Below, one piece after another: positions 36,853 to 45,660 of a stretch of DNA of 64,000 bases. The notes beneath the pieces were generated by a model that was not told where the DNA came from, did no database searches, and saw only the letters and a program-made list of their open reading frames with translations. How positions within the stretch are numbered: the first letter of the stretch is position 1; the number at the start of each line of letters is the position of its first letter. The translations under genes were made by a program, and so were the position numbers. Origin of the DNA: Clostridioides difficile (GTDB taxonomy: Bacteria > Bacillota > Clostridia > Peptostreptococcales > Peptostreptococcaceae); assembly GCA_012955965.1 (NCBI GenBank), contig JABBZI010000007.1, positions 108,359 through 172,358 of the forward strand, written 5' to 3'.

Positions 36853-36907
36853 CCGTTTCTATAGTAAATTTAAGTATCGATATTTATTGAATTTACTATA
36901 GAAACGG
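36853..36907. repeat. 18-bp perfect inverted repeat between convergent genes
   Basis: CCGTTTCTATAGTAAATT (36853-36870) is exactly complementary to 36890-36907, with a 19-nt loop that itself contains TATCGATA. There is no T tract on either strand. It may still stop RNA polymerase from both convergent operons, or be a small transposon-like remnant. Confidence 0.75.
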
Positions 36908-36930
36908 AAGTAGTATTATACTAGTATATA

Positions 36931-38181
36931 TTATTTAGATTCTTTTGACTTAAATATTCCTTGCTTATAAAACTGTTTTGAGTAGGGAATAGACAAGGCA
37001 AAAAATAAGAGTATAATACCTGATATTATGATTAAATTATTAATAGATATTGTATCTGCCATTGGTCCAAAAACCATCATACCAAGGGGAATAAAGCCCG
37101 TATATATAATGATAGGTAAACTAAGAACTCGACCTTGCATTTGTGGTGCTACATGTTCTTGCAACATAGTCATAGCTGATGCCTGAATAATTGGAATAGA
37201 AAAATTGGTGAAAAACATAAATATAAAAAATTGCCAAGCATGCGTTACAAGACCTAAAATAATTGAGAAAATGGCATAAGATAATATTGCTAAGAAAAAG
37301 GTCTTATTTCTGTTTTTAAAGCCACCAAAGATTCCTATAATCAATCCACCTAAAACCATACCTAAAAATCCAATCATTTCAATAATAGACAGATATATAT
37401 AACCCTTGCCAAATGTACGTTCAATCAACAGTCCTATAAGAAAGCCTGATGGAACACAGAGAAGCATGAAGGCACTATAAGTAAAAAGTATTTTTCTAAT
37501 GAATTTATTTGAAAAGCAGTACCTTATTCCTGATACCATATCTGCAAAAAATGATACTTTCTCAACTTGTTTTGGTATGTTATGTTTAGGAATCTTGATA
37601 AATATCAGTAATACAATAGCTATAATTGCAGTGAATATATCGATTAAAAGAATTTGATTTATTTTATTTCCAAAGCTAAGGATTGCTGCAGCTACAATAG
37701 GGACGATAAATTGTACTATAGATTGTAGACTACCATTTATCCCATTAAAACGCATTAAATGTTCTTCTGGTACAAGTTGAGGAATCATTGCACTTACAGC
37801 AGGTGTTTGCACACCACTTCCCAATGAACGTATAACAGATATTATTGCTATAGCTATCATTTCATCCTTTGTTCCAGTTGATGACATCATAAATAGAATT
37901 AGAACTACTGTAGAGATAGCAATTATTGCATCTGATACAATGATGAGAAATTTCCTATTGTAGTAGTCTGCCCACACACCAGCAAAAAAAGAAATTATCA
38001 TTTGAGGGATAAAGGAACATACAGTCAAAATTGTTACCCATATACCTGATGATGTTTGAAGTGTGACATACCATATAAGTGCCATCTGTACAAGTGATGA
38101 GCCAAATAAGGAAATATATTGGCTAGCTAGAAAGGTGATTACTTTTTTCTTCCATGTAGAATTATTATTTTTATTTTCCAT
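36931..38181 (-). CDS. MFS-family transporter (putative macrolide/drug efflux)
   Basis: The 416-residue protein has 12 hydrophobic segments and the motif-A-like loop GVWADYYNRKFLIIVSD between helices 2 and 3, typical of MefA-like MFS exporters. ATG 38181 is preceded by AAGGAGGAAT; the longer in-frame start at 38244 would include the operator box. It follows the double-MerR gene by 85 bp and shares a near-identical upstream box with it, so it is probably MerR-controlled. The substrate is inferred to be a drug, not shown. Confidence 0.9.
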   Translation of the reverse strand: MENKNNNSTWKKKVITFLASQYISLFGSSLVQMALIWYVTLQTSSGIWVTILTVCSFIPQMIISFFAGVWADYYNRKFLIIVSDAIIAISTVVLILFMMSSTGTKDEMIAIAIISVIRSLGSGVQTPAVSAMIPQLVPEEHLMRFNGINGSLQSIVQFIVPIVAAAILSFGNKINQILLIDIFTAIIAIVLLIFIKIPKHNIPKQVEKVSFFADMVSGIRYCFSNKFIRKILFTYSAFMLLCVPSGFLIGLLIERTFGKGYIYLSIIEMIGFLGMVLGGLIIGIFGGFKNRNKTFFLAILSYAIFSIILGLVTHAWQFFIFMFFTNFSIPIIQASAMTMLQEHVAPQMQGRVLSLPIIIYTGFIPLGMMVFGPMADTISINNLIIISGIILLFFALSIPYSKQFYKQGIFKSKESK

Positions 38182-38240
38182 TCTATTCCTCCTTTGACTT
38201 ATGTGTTGAATTTTTCTCGGTCTTAAGGATAACACACAAA

Positions 38241-38268
38241 TCAAAGTCTGGAGTTAGAGTGTAGGGTT
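38241..38268 (-). promoter_or_regulatory. MerR-type box upstream of MFS gene
   Basis: On the minus strand TTAACC and TTTGAT flank a 19-bp spacer (CTACACTCTAACTCCAGAC), the over-long spacing that MerR regulators untwist. 23 of 26 positions match the box at 39063-39090. It overlaps the merR stop codon. Confidence 0.55.
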
Positions 38269-39013
38269 AAGAAAATTGTTTTTTCATAATTTGAAGATGG
38301 CTTTTCATGGTTTTTGCATTATGTTCAGCTTCTTTCAATGAAGTTATCAACTTATCACATACTGATATAATTTCATCATCTTCTTTTGGAGTGTCAATGA
38401 CAACCTTAATATTAGTATTCGGATTACAAGATAAAGCATTTAACATTCGTAAAATAGCTGAAAGAGAATAGTTAGCGCAACGAAGTGAACTAATAATTTT
38501 AAGTCGCTTTATATCTTCATCAGTATATACACGATAACCATTTTGTTTTCTTTTTACTTTTAGTAAACCATTCATCTCCCAGTTTCTTAAAGTATCTATT
38601 GTAACTTTTAAGTGTTCAGCAGTTTCTTTTCTAGTTAAAAATAATTTATTTGTTTCAGTAGTAGTTCCGTTTAAAATTTGTGCAACAATAGTAAGTGCTT
38701 CCTCAGCATTAGATTTTTCTATTTCTAATTGTTGTAAATAGTGCTCTACAAGACAAATAGCCTTATCAAAGTCTCTACTTGCTGATGTTTTGATAATTTC
38801 AAGAGCGTTTTTTCTCAATCCTCTTTGCATAACTTCAATTTTTAAGGCTGTGCGAGCAAACCTAAATTGCTCTATATGAAAATCATTAAAGATACGGTAT
38901 CCATTGGTATTACGCTTAGGTCTAGGTATTAAGTTGAGCTCTTCATATAAACGAACTGTATTAGGATGTACACCAATTAAATCTGCTATTTCTGATGTTG
39001 TGTAAGTGTTCAT
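38267..39013 (-). CDS. MerR-family regulator with two MerR DNA-binding domains
   Basis: The 248-residue protein contains two helix-turn-helix MerR headers: residues ~3-70 (YTTSEIADLIGVHPNTVRLYEELNLI ... NGYRIFNDF) and ~123-190 (LTRKETAEHLKVTIDTLRNWEMNGLL ... NGYRVYTDED), followed by a short helical end. Ordinary MerR proteins have one header and dimerise, so this may bind its operator as a pseudo-dimer or bridge two sites. It lies between the serine hydrolase and the MFS gene and has a candidate operator on both sides. Confidence 0.9.
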   Translation of the reverse strand: MNTYTTSEIADLIGVHPNTVRLYEELNLIPRPKRNTNGYRIFNDFHIEQFRFARTALKIEVMQRGLRKNALEIIKTSASRDFDKAICLVEHYLQQLEIEKSNAEEALTIVAQILNGTTTETNKLFLTRKETAEHLKVTIDTLRNWEMNGLLKVKRKQNGYRVYTDEDIKRLKIISSLRCANYSLSAILRMLNALSCNPNTNIKVVIDTPKEDDEIISVCDKLITSLKEAEHNAKTMKSHLQIMKKQFS

Positions 39014-39062
39014 TAGTATTCAACTCCTTTATGTATGTAGTATCAATCATAATATCACTAAA

Positions 39063-39090
39063 CCAAAGTCTGGTGTTATAGTGGAGGGTT
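39063..39090 (-). promoter_or_regulatory. MerR-type box upstream of merR gene
   Basis: This is the second copy of the box before the MFS gene, with the same 19-bp block (CTCCACTATAACACCAGAC on the minus strand) and only three changed positions over 26. It lies about 50-75 bp upstream of the merR start and suggests autoregulation. Confidence 0.55.
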
Positions 39091-39108
39091 TTGCTATCTG
39101 TAGTATGG

Positions 39109-40131
39109 TTAATCTACTATAGCAGTAAGTATATGTTTTTGAATAAGTTCCCATCTATCACGAGGTTTAAAAACTATCTTAGATGGTATGGCTATGACTA
39201 AGTCATATTGTGGAATACAACAGATAGCATTTCCCCCAGAGCCCATTGCTGAATACCATAAAGCTCCGTCTTTTTCACATAACCACCATAGATAGCCATA
39301 CTCATTAGTATTCATTTTGACTGATTCTTCAATCCATGATTTAGATATAATACTTTTATTATTCCAAATGCCATTATTTAAATACAGAAAACCAAATCGT
39401 AACATATCTCTAGCACTCAATGTAAGCCCCCAGCCACCTGTAGAATTACCTTGCCTATCTTTTGACCAACCCTTAAGGTTTTTCCCAAATAAATCTTCAA
39501 AACCGAAATCATTCATATCATAATCTGGTATCACTTTCATACCAATAGGTTTAAATAAGTGTTCATTAGCAAATTCACGAGCAGATTTACCAGTAGTCTT
39601 CGTGATAATAGCTGAAAGCAGATGAGTTCCAGCTGAAGAATATTTGAAAGTCCCAATGTTACCTTTTTGACCAAGTTGATTAAGGATATACTTTATCCAA
39701 TCCTTCTGTTTACAAAGTCTCTCTAATGACTCAGTCATATTTTTAAAAGGGTATGGTGCAGTCATTGTAAGTAAATGGCGTATAGTTACTGCCTTTTTAC
39801 ATATTTCAGAAGGACTACAAATGTATTCAGGGAAAAAATCAACAACTTTTTGGTCAATATCTTTTATATAGCCTTTATCTATTGCAATACCAATTAAAGC
39901 AGATATAATACTTTTTGTAACTGAGGCAACATGAAAAGTATCATCAGCATTATAACCATTGTAATATTTTTCAAATACTATATTTCCTTTCCTTGAAATA
40001 ATTATCCCATTTATATTACTGTATTGCGAGATTATTAAAGGTTCAAGTTGTGAGAGTTTTTTTGAACTCATACCAACGATTGAGGGGTCTACATTTTCAA
40101 ATGTTAAATCTAAGCAGTTGTTTTTATTCAT
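39109..40131 (-). CDS. Serine hydrolase, beta-lactamase/class C PBP fold
   Basis: The 340-residue protein has the SxxK nucleophile motif SVTKSI, a tyrosine motif (YSSAG) and a C-terminal GSGGN region, as in class C beta-lactamases, DD-peptidases and esterases (Pfam Beta-lactamase). No signal peptide is visible, so it is likely cytosolic, which argues against a periplasmic-type beta-lactamase and for an esterase or amidase that may act on a drug. Its start overlaps the stop of the UvrA-like gene (TAATG), so the two are translated together. Confidence 0.88.
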   Translation of the reverse strand: MNKNNCLDLTFENVDPSIVGMSSKKLSQLEPLIISQYSNINGIIISRKGNIVFEKYYNGYNADDTFHVASVTKSIISALIGIAIDKGYIKDIDQKVVDFFPEYICSPSEICKKAVTIRHLLTMTAPYPFKNMTESLERLCKQKDWIKYILNQLGQKGNIGTFKYSSAGTHLLSAIITKTTGKSAREFANEHLFKPIGMKVIPDYDMNDFGFEDLFGKNLKGWSKDRQGNSTGGWGLTLSARDMLRFGFLYLNNGIWNNKSIISKSWIEESVKMNTNEYGYLWWLCEKDGALWYSAMGSGGNAICCIPQYDLVIAIPSKIVFKPRDRWELIQKHILTAIVD

Positions 40132-42542
40132 TATAGATACCTTCCTGTTATAGATTTTGGATTTTCTTTTAGAGAGTTAGGAGAGCCTTCTGCAATTACG
40201 TAACCTCCCTTATCACCACCTTCTGGACCAAGTTCAACAATCCAATCGCAAACTTTTAAAACATCTATATCATGTTCAACAACAATTACAGAGTTTCCAT
40301 TTGCTACTAACTCATCCAATAGTTTAATTAGTTTAGCAGTATCATATAGACTTAGACCAGTAGTTGGCTCATCCAATACATAAAGGATATTACCAGTTCG
40401 TTTTTTACCAATTTCTTTTGCAAGCTTAACTCTTTGGGACTCACCTCCACTTAAAGTAGGAGTAGGTTGACCCAACTTTATATATCCCATACCTATTTGT
40501 TCTAGTACATTTAAGTGTGAAACAATATTTGGAATATCTCCAAAGAAATCTACAGATTCAGAAACACTCATATTTAAAATATCATGAATATTTTTATTTT
40601 TATATCTAATAGATAAAGACTCATCATTAAATCTCTTTCCATGACATTCACTGCATATATGGTCTATACTCAAATTAGTACCAAGCCAGACTTTTTCATA
40701 TCCACTACCACTACATTTAGGACAAGCTCCTTTAGAATTAAATGAAAAATGACCAGCTGTAAATCCTCGTTTTATTGATTCTGATTGATTTGCAAATAAT
40801 GTACGTATCTTATCCCATATACCAATATAAGATGCAGGAGTTGAGTTCATATTTTTGCCAATAGGGGATTGAGATATCTCTGAATATCCAGAAATGTACT
40901 TAGTACCTATCAATCTGTCTGCTATAGTTTCAACAAGTGTATAATCATCTTCATCACTTATTTCACTATCTGTGATACTATTTATATTGTGGTTATTAAA
41001 GTAACTTCTAAGAAGAGGGAGTAGGGTGTCTGATACAAGTGAACTTTTTCCACTGCCTGATTTACCAGATATTCCAACCATAGCACCCAAAGGTAGTGAT
41101 ACTGTTACATTTTTAAGGTTGTTTGTATTTGCATTTTGGATAGTTATACAAGGTATTTTATCAATATTAGTAATATTTTTAGAGGTTAATCTCTTAGGCA
41201 TTGAGTATTTTCCTGATAAATATTGTCCAGTGAGAGATTTATCTGATTGAAGTAGACCTTCTAAATCTCCTTGATACACAAGCTGTCCACCTTCAATACC
41301 AGCCTTTGGACCAATATCAATGATATGTTCTGCCATTTCAATTGTATTTCTATCATGTTCAACTACTATAACTGTATTACCTAAGTCTTTAAGTTTTTTG
41401 ATGGACTTTAAGATGTCTATCTTTTCTGATTCATGTAATCCAGCAGTTGGCTCATCAAGTACATAAATTAACGAATCCATCTCTGAATCAAGATGTGAAT
41501 TTAAAAATAGTCTTTGTATCTCTCCACCACTTAAAGTTGACATTTCTCTGTATAAGGATAAATGACCTAATCGTGATTCTATTAGGTGTCTTGTTTTAGT
41601 TAAAATATCGTTTATAATGTTTGTACCAAATATGCTTAAATTTTCTTGATTCAATAAGATTTTGAGAAACTTATCAACTTCTAAAATCGTCATTTTTCCA
41701 AGTTCACCAATATGTTTTCCATTTAGGAGTACTCCACGTGCTTCTTCACCAATCTTAAAGCCATGACAATCAGAACAAACAGTCATAGTATAAATTCCAT
41801 TCAAATCTTCACCTCTTTTGTAACGGTTGTGAAATAATTTTGATAAAGAGGAACTTTTTTTACCATTTTCATAATGCCCATAGAGTACTTCATTTTCTAC
41901 TTCCTCAGGTAATTGTAAGAATTGTATCTCTAAGTAATCTTTGAATTTTTTAGATAATACTCTTAAATATCCTGGTGTGATTTTTGCTCTATTTAAGACT
42001 TGCTTTAAGGTATCATGCTTATCCAAGACTAGCTTTTCAATATTAATCTCAAAATATGCGCCATGCCCAGAACATTTCATACACATTCCATCTGAAGAAT
42101 TGTACGAAAAGTAACTTGGTCTCAATCGTTCCTCTTCATGACCACAATTATTACAAATTAGATTAGTGTCTACAGGAGTATTACATATCGTACACATTAT
42201 CTGTCCTTCTGTTGAGTACAATAGTGTAAGCATATTAAGTATATTGGTTCTTGTACCTACTGTTGAACGAGGATTACTTTGACGAATAATATTTTGTTGA
42301 ACAGCTATAGTAGGAGCTAGACCTTGAATATTATCGAATTTATATTCCTTATCAATACCTGAAAGTATACCTAAAGATTGCAGATATTGTTTACGCCCCT
42401 CTTCAAATACAATGTCAAACATAAGGCTGGATTTACCTGAGCCACTGACACCTGTTGCAACAACAAGTTTATCTTTTGGGATAGAAACATCTATATTTTT
42501 AAGATTGTGTATTTTAGCTCCATTAATTTTTATTTCTTTCAT
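40131..42542 (-). CDS. UvrA-like ABC-class ATPase lacking the UvrB-binding domain (second copy)
   Basis: The 803-residue two-ABC UvrA relative has Walker A GVSGSGKSS and GKSGSGKSS, signatures LSGGEIQR and LSGGESQR, Walker B YVLDEPTAGLHE and YVLDEPTTGL. Zinc modules are CTICNT/CNNCGHEE, CMKCSGHG/CSDCHG and CPKCSGSG/CSECHGKR. The ~100-residue UvrB-binding domain that normally separates the CPYCG-type pair from the first Walker region is absent. It is the second gene of a minus-strand set with AraC/GyrI regulator, serine hydrolase, MerR and MFS pump, and is more likely a drug-resistance than a repair factor. Confidence 0.9.
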   Translation of the reverse strand: MKEIKINGAKIHNLKNIDVSIPKDKLVVATGVSGSGKSSLMFDIVFEEGRKQYLQSLGILSGIDKEYKFDNIQGLAPTIAVQQNIIRQSNPRSTVGTRTNILNMLTLLYSTEGQIMCTICNTPVDTNLICNNCGHEEERLRPSYFSYNSSDGMCMKCSGHGAYFEINIEKLVLDKHDTLKQVLNRAKITPGYLRVLSKKFKDYLEIQFLQLPEEVENEVLYGHYENGKKSSSLSKLFHNRYKRGEDLNGIYTMTVCSDCHGFKIGEEARGVLLNGKHIGELGKMTILEVDKFLKILLNQENLSIFGTNIINDILTKTRHLIESRLGHLSLYREMSTLSGGEIQRLFLNSHLDSEMDSLIYVLDEPTAGLHESEKIDILKSIKKLKDLGNTVIVVEHDRNTIEMAEHIIDIGPKAGIEGGQLVYQGDLEGLLQSDKSLTGQYLSGKYSMPKRLTSKNITNIDKIPCITIQNANTNNLKNVTVSLPLGAMVGISGKSGSGKSSLVSDTLLPLLRSYFNNHNINSITDSEISDEDDYTLVETIADRLIGTKYISGYSEISQSPIGKNMNSTPASYIGIWDKIRTLFANQSESIKRGFTAGHFSFNSKGACPKCSGSGYEKVWLGTNLSIDHICSECHGKRFNDESLSIRYKNKNIHDILNMSVSESVDFFGDIPNIVSHLNVLEQIGMGYIKLGQPTPTLSGGESQRVKLAKEIGKKRTGNILYVLDEPTTGLSLYDTAKLIKLLDELVANGNSVIVVEHDIDVLKVCDWIVELGPEGGDKGGYVIAEGSPNSLKENPKSITGRYL

Positions 42543-42627
42543 TGGTTCACCTCATTTTATCAATCTTATCAAACCGTAAAATAGGGATATTTGAATCCTT
42601 AGTGCAAGAATAATTTAGATGAGGTCA

Positions 42628-43548
42628 TTAAAAAGGTTCTATAGGTAAATATATATCAACCAAGTGCCTATTTTGAGGGTGATTATTTGGGTTATTAAGA
42701 TATACTTCAAACGGGAAGGATGCTCTTAACTTGTAATTGCTATTTGATAACCATTCGCTATACATAAAATCCCAAGCATCACTGTATTCATATTTTGAAA
42801 TATCAAAATGTCCAACAAGATACTTTCCAGAAGGTATTATCATATTGCCAATATTATTATTTTCTTTGACAATCTTATTATTTGGAATTGTCATACAAAT
42901 ACTAGTCCTTAATTGATGCTCCTGTGTAAATTGTGGATTATCATGATAAATAGCTAATATTTTTGTATTATCAAGTCCAATTAGATTTTGCTCACTTACA
43001 TATGTAAAGAGTTTTTCTAAAAGTTTTGGGAAAGTACTAGTTAAATTGCCATATGAACCAGTATATCTAGTATACACAGTATTCATATTATCAAGTTCCA
43101 AAATTTCAATTTCACCCTTAACCTCTCTAGTATTCTTAACTTTAGGTTTTGATATGCTTCTATTGTACTGAGAAATTTTATATGGTTCTTTGCAATTCTT
43201 GCTATAATTATTTCTATATTTTATAGGGCTTATTTTATAATAATTTTTAAATGCTCTAGAAAAAACTGCAGAATCAGTAAAACCAAAGTAATGTGCAATA
43301 TCAGTAATTGTCATATCAGTACGATGAATAAGAAAAGCTGTTGCGTTCTCTAGTTTTAACCTATTTACATACTGAGATAAGGTTTCTTTTTCTATGGCTT
43401 TGAAAATTCTATGAAAATGAAATTTTGAAAATCCTGCTATATTGGAAAGTTCATCAAGAGAAAGTGGTTCATGTAGATGTTCTTCTATATAGTCTTGTAC
43501 TTTGCAAATACGATTTAGATATTCTGTTTTACTTTTTGAGCTTGTCAT
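42628..43548 (-). CDS. AraC-family regulator with GyrI-like ligand domain
   Basis: The 306-residue regulator has AraC helix-turn-helix motifs at residues ~12-115 (LDELSNIAGFSKFHFHRIF; ITDIAHYFGFTDSAVFSRAFKNYY) and a GyrI-like C-terminal domain (~145-305). It is similar in plan to the protein at 24112-24981 but clearly divergent. It heads the minus-strand resistance-like cluster, 85 bp upstream of the UvrA-like gene, and is its most likely activator. A GGAGGT-type site precedes the ATG. Confidence 0.9.
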   Translation of the reverse strand: MTSSKSKTEYLNRICKVQDYIEEHLHEPLSLDELSNIAGFSKFHFHRIFKAIEKETLSQYVNRLKLENATAFLIHRTDMTITDIAHYFGFTDSAVFSRAFKNYYKISPIKYRNNYSKNCKEPYKISQYNRSISKPKVKNTREVKGEIEILELDNMNTVYTRYTGSYGNLTSTFPKLLEKLFTYVSEQNLIGLDNTKILAIYHDNPQFTQEHQLRTSICMTIPNNKIVKENNNIGNMIIPSGKYLVGHFDISKYEYSDAWDFMYSEWLSNSNYKLRASFPFEVYLNNPNNHPQNRHLVDIYLPIEPF

Positions 43549-44010
43549 AAATATACCTCCTCATTGTGTAAACTGTATATTAACTAAGTGGTAGTAATAA
43601 AATCTTATATATTTATAATTTATGGGAAATAAGGTAGTATCCAATTTTTTTATAATTAATAAAAAGTATAAGGTGTCTTATATTTGTCATTGTAGATATC
43701 AGTATGATATTCGTAATAATTAGTATACCATAGTGATTTATTTTTGATTGTGTATTTATATAAATACATAACTTATTATATGGGATAGTTATCAGGTGAA
43801 TAAGAACTGAAGTTAGTTAAGGTAGAGTAGTTTAATAAAATTTTCATATTAAAAATAATATTAAATTTATTGTTTAAATAAAAAAGTTAAATCTACACCA
43901 TTAACTTATTATACTTAAAACTTTAAAATAAAAATAATCATCTAATAGATTATTTACAAATCTAAATACTTTTATAAATGATTATTTATTTAAATTGGGA
44001 GAGTGAGAAT
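43549..44010. other. AT-rich divergent intergenic region
   Basis: No ORF, riboswitch or terminator is supported. A single ATATC-N5-GATAT copy at 43696-43710 matches the padR-type repeat but may be chance. The 100 bp before the phage-like gene are almost pure A/T. Confidence 0.4.
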
Positions 44011-44913
44011 ATGAGTAACAGTTTTTATCAATTAAATTCAGCAGTATTATATTTTAATGAACGAAGTGATGTAAATAGAATAAGATTTAATCATTATGTA
44101 ATGAGAAAGGAAAATATACAAAGATTAAAAAAGACTTTGCCAAGAGGGCAATTTATGATGACAGTAAGAAAAGCTGCATCCGACCTTGATGTATCCATAT
44201 CTACAATAAGCAGACTTGTAAATGAGTTTATAGATTTAGGCATATTGAGACTAATAAGTAGAGGCGTAAAGGGGAATTGTTGTTCTGTATATAGTTATGT
44301 TTGCTCTGAAGATAGTAATACAGAGGTTGTAACGAAAAATAGTGATATTTTCAAAAATATAGAGAAATATATTAATGGAACTATTAACAATACTCAAAAA
44401 ACTATGAAATATAAACATAGAGATAAGTTATTCAAAACCAATAATGCCAACACATATGGATGTATAGATGAAGAGAGTATAAACGAAGATTTTGAGTGTG
44501 TAATTGATACAGGGTGTGAAACAGAAAATGAGACAAAGAAAAAAGAGTTATTAAAAAACAATTTAAATAAAAAGAATTTAAATAAAAATACACTTGAAGA
44601 ATCAACTTACAAAGCTTTAGAAAGTATTCATGAAGTTATTATAAGAAAACTAAATAATGAATCAGGAAAAAATTTTAAAGTTGATTTAGGTATAACTAAG
44701 GAGATTATAGATGAAAGACTAAAAGAAGGGTATTGTTTAGAAGATTTCTATAAGGTTATAGAGGCAAAGGTAAGAAAATGGAGATATACATCTATGGAGA
44801 TGTATATAGAACCAGCAATTTTGTTTAGCAGTGACTTTAAGTCGTATTTAAGTGAAGAAAGTTCTTTAAGACCTTGTAATTATGGGGATAGCTATGAGGA
44901 TATGTATGAGTAA
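44011..44913 (+). CDS. Phage-type replication/DnaD-like protein, orphan
   Basis: The 300-residue protein has an N-terminal winged helix (MTVRKAASDLDVSISTISRLVNEFIDLGIL), an acidic Asn/Lys-rich linker (~130-205), and a C-terminal domain (KLNNESGKNFKVDLGITKEIIDERLKEGYCLEDFYKVIEAKVRKW ... EPAILFSSDFKSYL in pieces) that matches the conserved phage C-terminal domain (Phg_2220_C) of phage replisome organisers. ATG 44011 follows GGGAGAGTGA. No other phage genes are nearby, so it is a domesticated or left-over gene. It ends before a strong terminator. Confidence 0.75.
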   Translation: MSNSFYQLNSAVLYFNERSDVNRIRFNHYVMRKENIQRLKKTLPRGQFMMTVRKAASDLDVSISTISRLVNEFIDLGILRLISRGVKGNCCSVYSYVCSEDSNTEVVTKNSDIFKNIEKYINGTINNTQKTMKYKHRDKLFKTNNANTYGCIDEESINEDFECVIDTGCETENETKKKELLKNNLNKKNLNKNTLEESTYKALESIHEVIIRKLNNESGKNFKVDLGITKEIIDERLKEGYCLEDFYKVIEAKVRKWRYTSMEMYIEPAILFSSDFKSYLSEESSLRPCNYGDSYEDMYE

Positions 44914-44994
44914 CTGTATAGAGATATTTATTAAGAGGTTAGTTTGTTTTTAGTTGATTAAAATATGAGTATATGTAAGAATAAACAGTATATT

Positions 44995-45040
44995 AAAAAA
45001 TAGTGTGTATTTTTTTAGTGAGAAATACACACTATTTTTT
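44995..45040. terminator. Bidirectional terminator
   Basis: AAAAAATAGTGTGTATTT (44995-45012) pairs with AAATACACACTATTTTTT (45023-45040). It serves the phage-like gene and the convergent response-regulator gene, whose stop codon it touches. Confidence 0.92.
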
Positions 45041-45660
45041 TAACATACTGGAGAAATATAACCCATTTGAATTGCTTTTGTAATGGCCTCAACTGATGAA
45101 GAAACATTTAGTTTGTCATATATGTGTTGTAAATGATTTGATAATGTCCTTTCACTTATGTATAATTCATCAGCAATCATTTTTCTTTTTTTACCACTAC
45201 ATATAAGTTGTAATATTTTTTTCTCCATACTTGTCAAATCTTCAATAATTATTTCATCATTTTCAGATGGAAAGCAAGTTCTACCTTGATAGACATTTAA
45301 TAGAGAATCAATTAAACTATCAGGGCTAATATTTTTATTAAGGAATCCACAGATACCTATTTTTTTAGCTTCATATTTATAAACTGGTAGGTCATATCCA
45401 GTTAACATCATTATTTTAATAGTAGGGTTAGTTTCTAATAGATTATAAGCTATCTCTAAGCCATCATATTCACTTAAGTCTCTAAGATTTATGTCCATTA
45501 AGACAATGTCTATTCTTTTATCTATAATCATTTCTGATAAATTATGAACATCTTGTGTAGAATAAAATTTTTCGATTTCATCATATTCTTCTAATGCAAT
45601 GGATAAGCTCTTAGCAAAAAGCATATGGTCGTCAACTAATAAAATATTTATAAGAACCAT
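45040..45660 (-). CDS. NarL/LuxR-family response regulator
   Basis: The 206-residue regulator has a receiver (LLVDDHMLFAKS; Asp in IVLMDINLRDL; LTGYD) and a C-terminal LuxR helix-turn-helix (LTSMEKKILQLICSGKKRKMIADELYISERTLSNHLQHIYDKL in pieces). The ATG at 45660 abuts GGAG with only one base between; an unusual AUA four codons later would have ideal spacing, so the true start is uncertain. The gene overlaps its kinase by 29 bp. It is downstream of a BceAB-like transporter, which usually has an OmpR-type regulator. Confidence 0.92.
   Translation of the reverse strand: MVLINILLVDDHMLFAKSLSIALEEYDEIEKFYSTQDVHNLSEMIIDKRIDIVLMDINLRDLSEYDGLEIAYNLLETNPTIKIMMLTGYDLPVYKYEAKKIGICGFLNKNISPDSLIDSLLNVYQGRTCFPSENDEIIIEDLTSMEKKILQLICSGKKRKMIADELYISERTLSNHLQHIYDKLNVSSSVEAITKAIQMGYISPVC

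Noticed and set aside
39109..40131. Secreted beta-lactamase
   Set aside because: The SxxK motif is present but there is no signal peptide, so a resistance beta-lactamase acting outside the cell is unlikely.
43696..43710. ATATC-N5-GATAT copy upstream of the phage-like gene
   Set aside because: A single copy is expected by chance at a rate of a few tenths per window of this base composition and it is far from padR; not reported as an operator.
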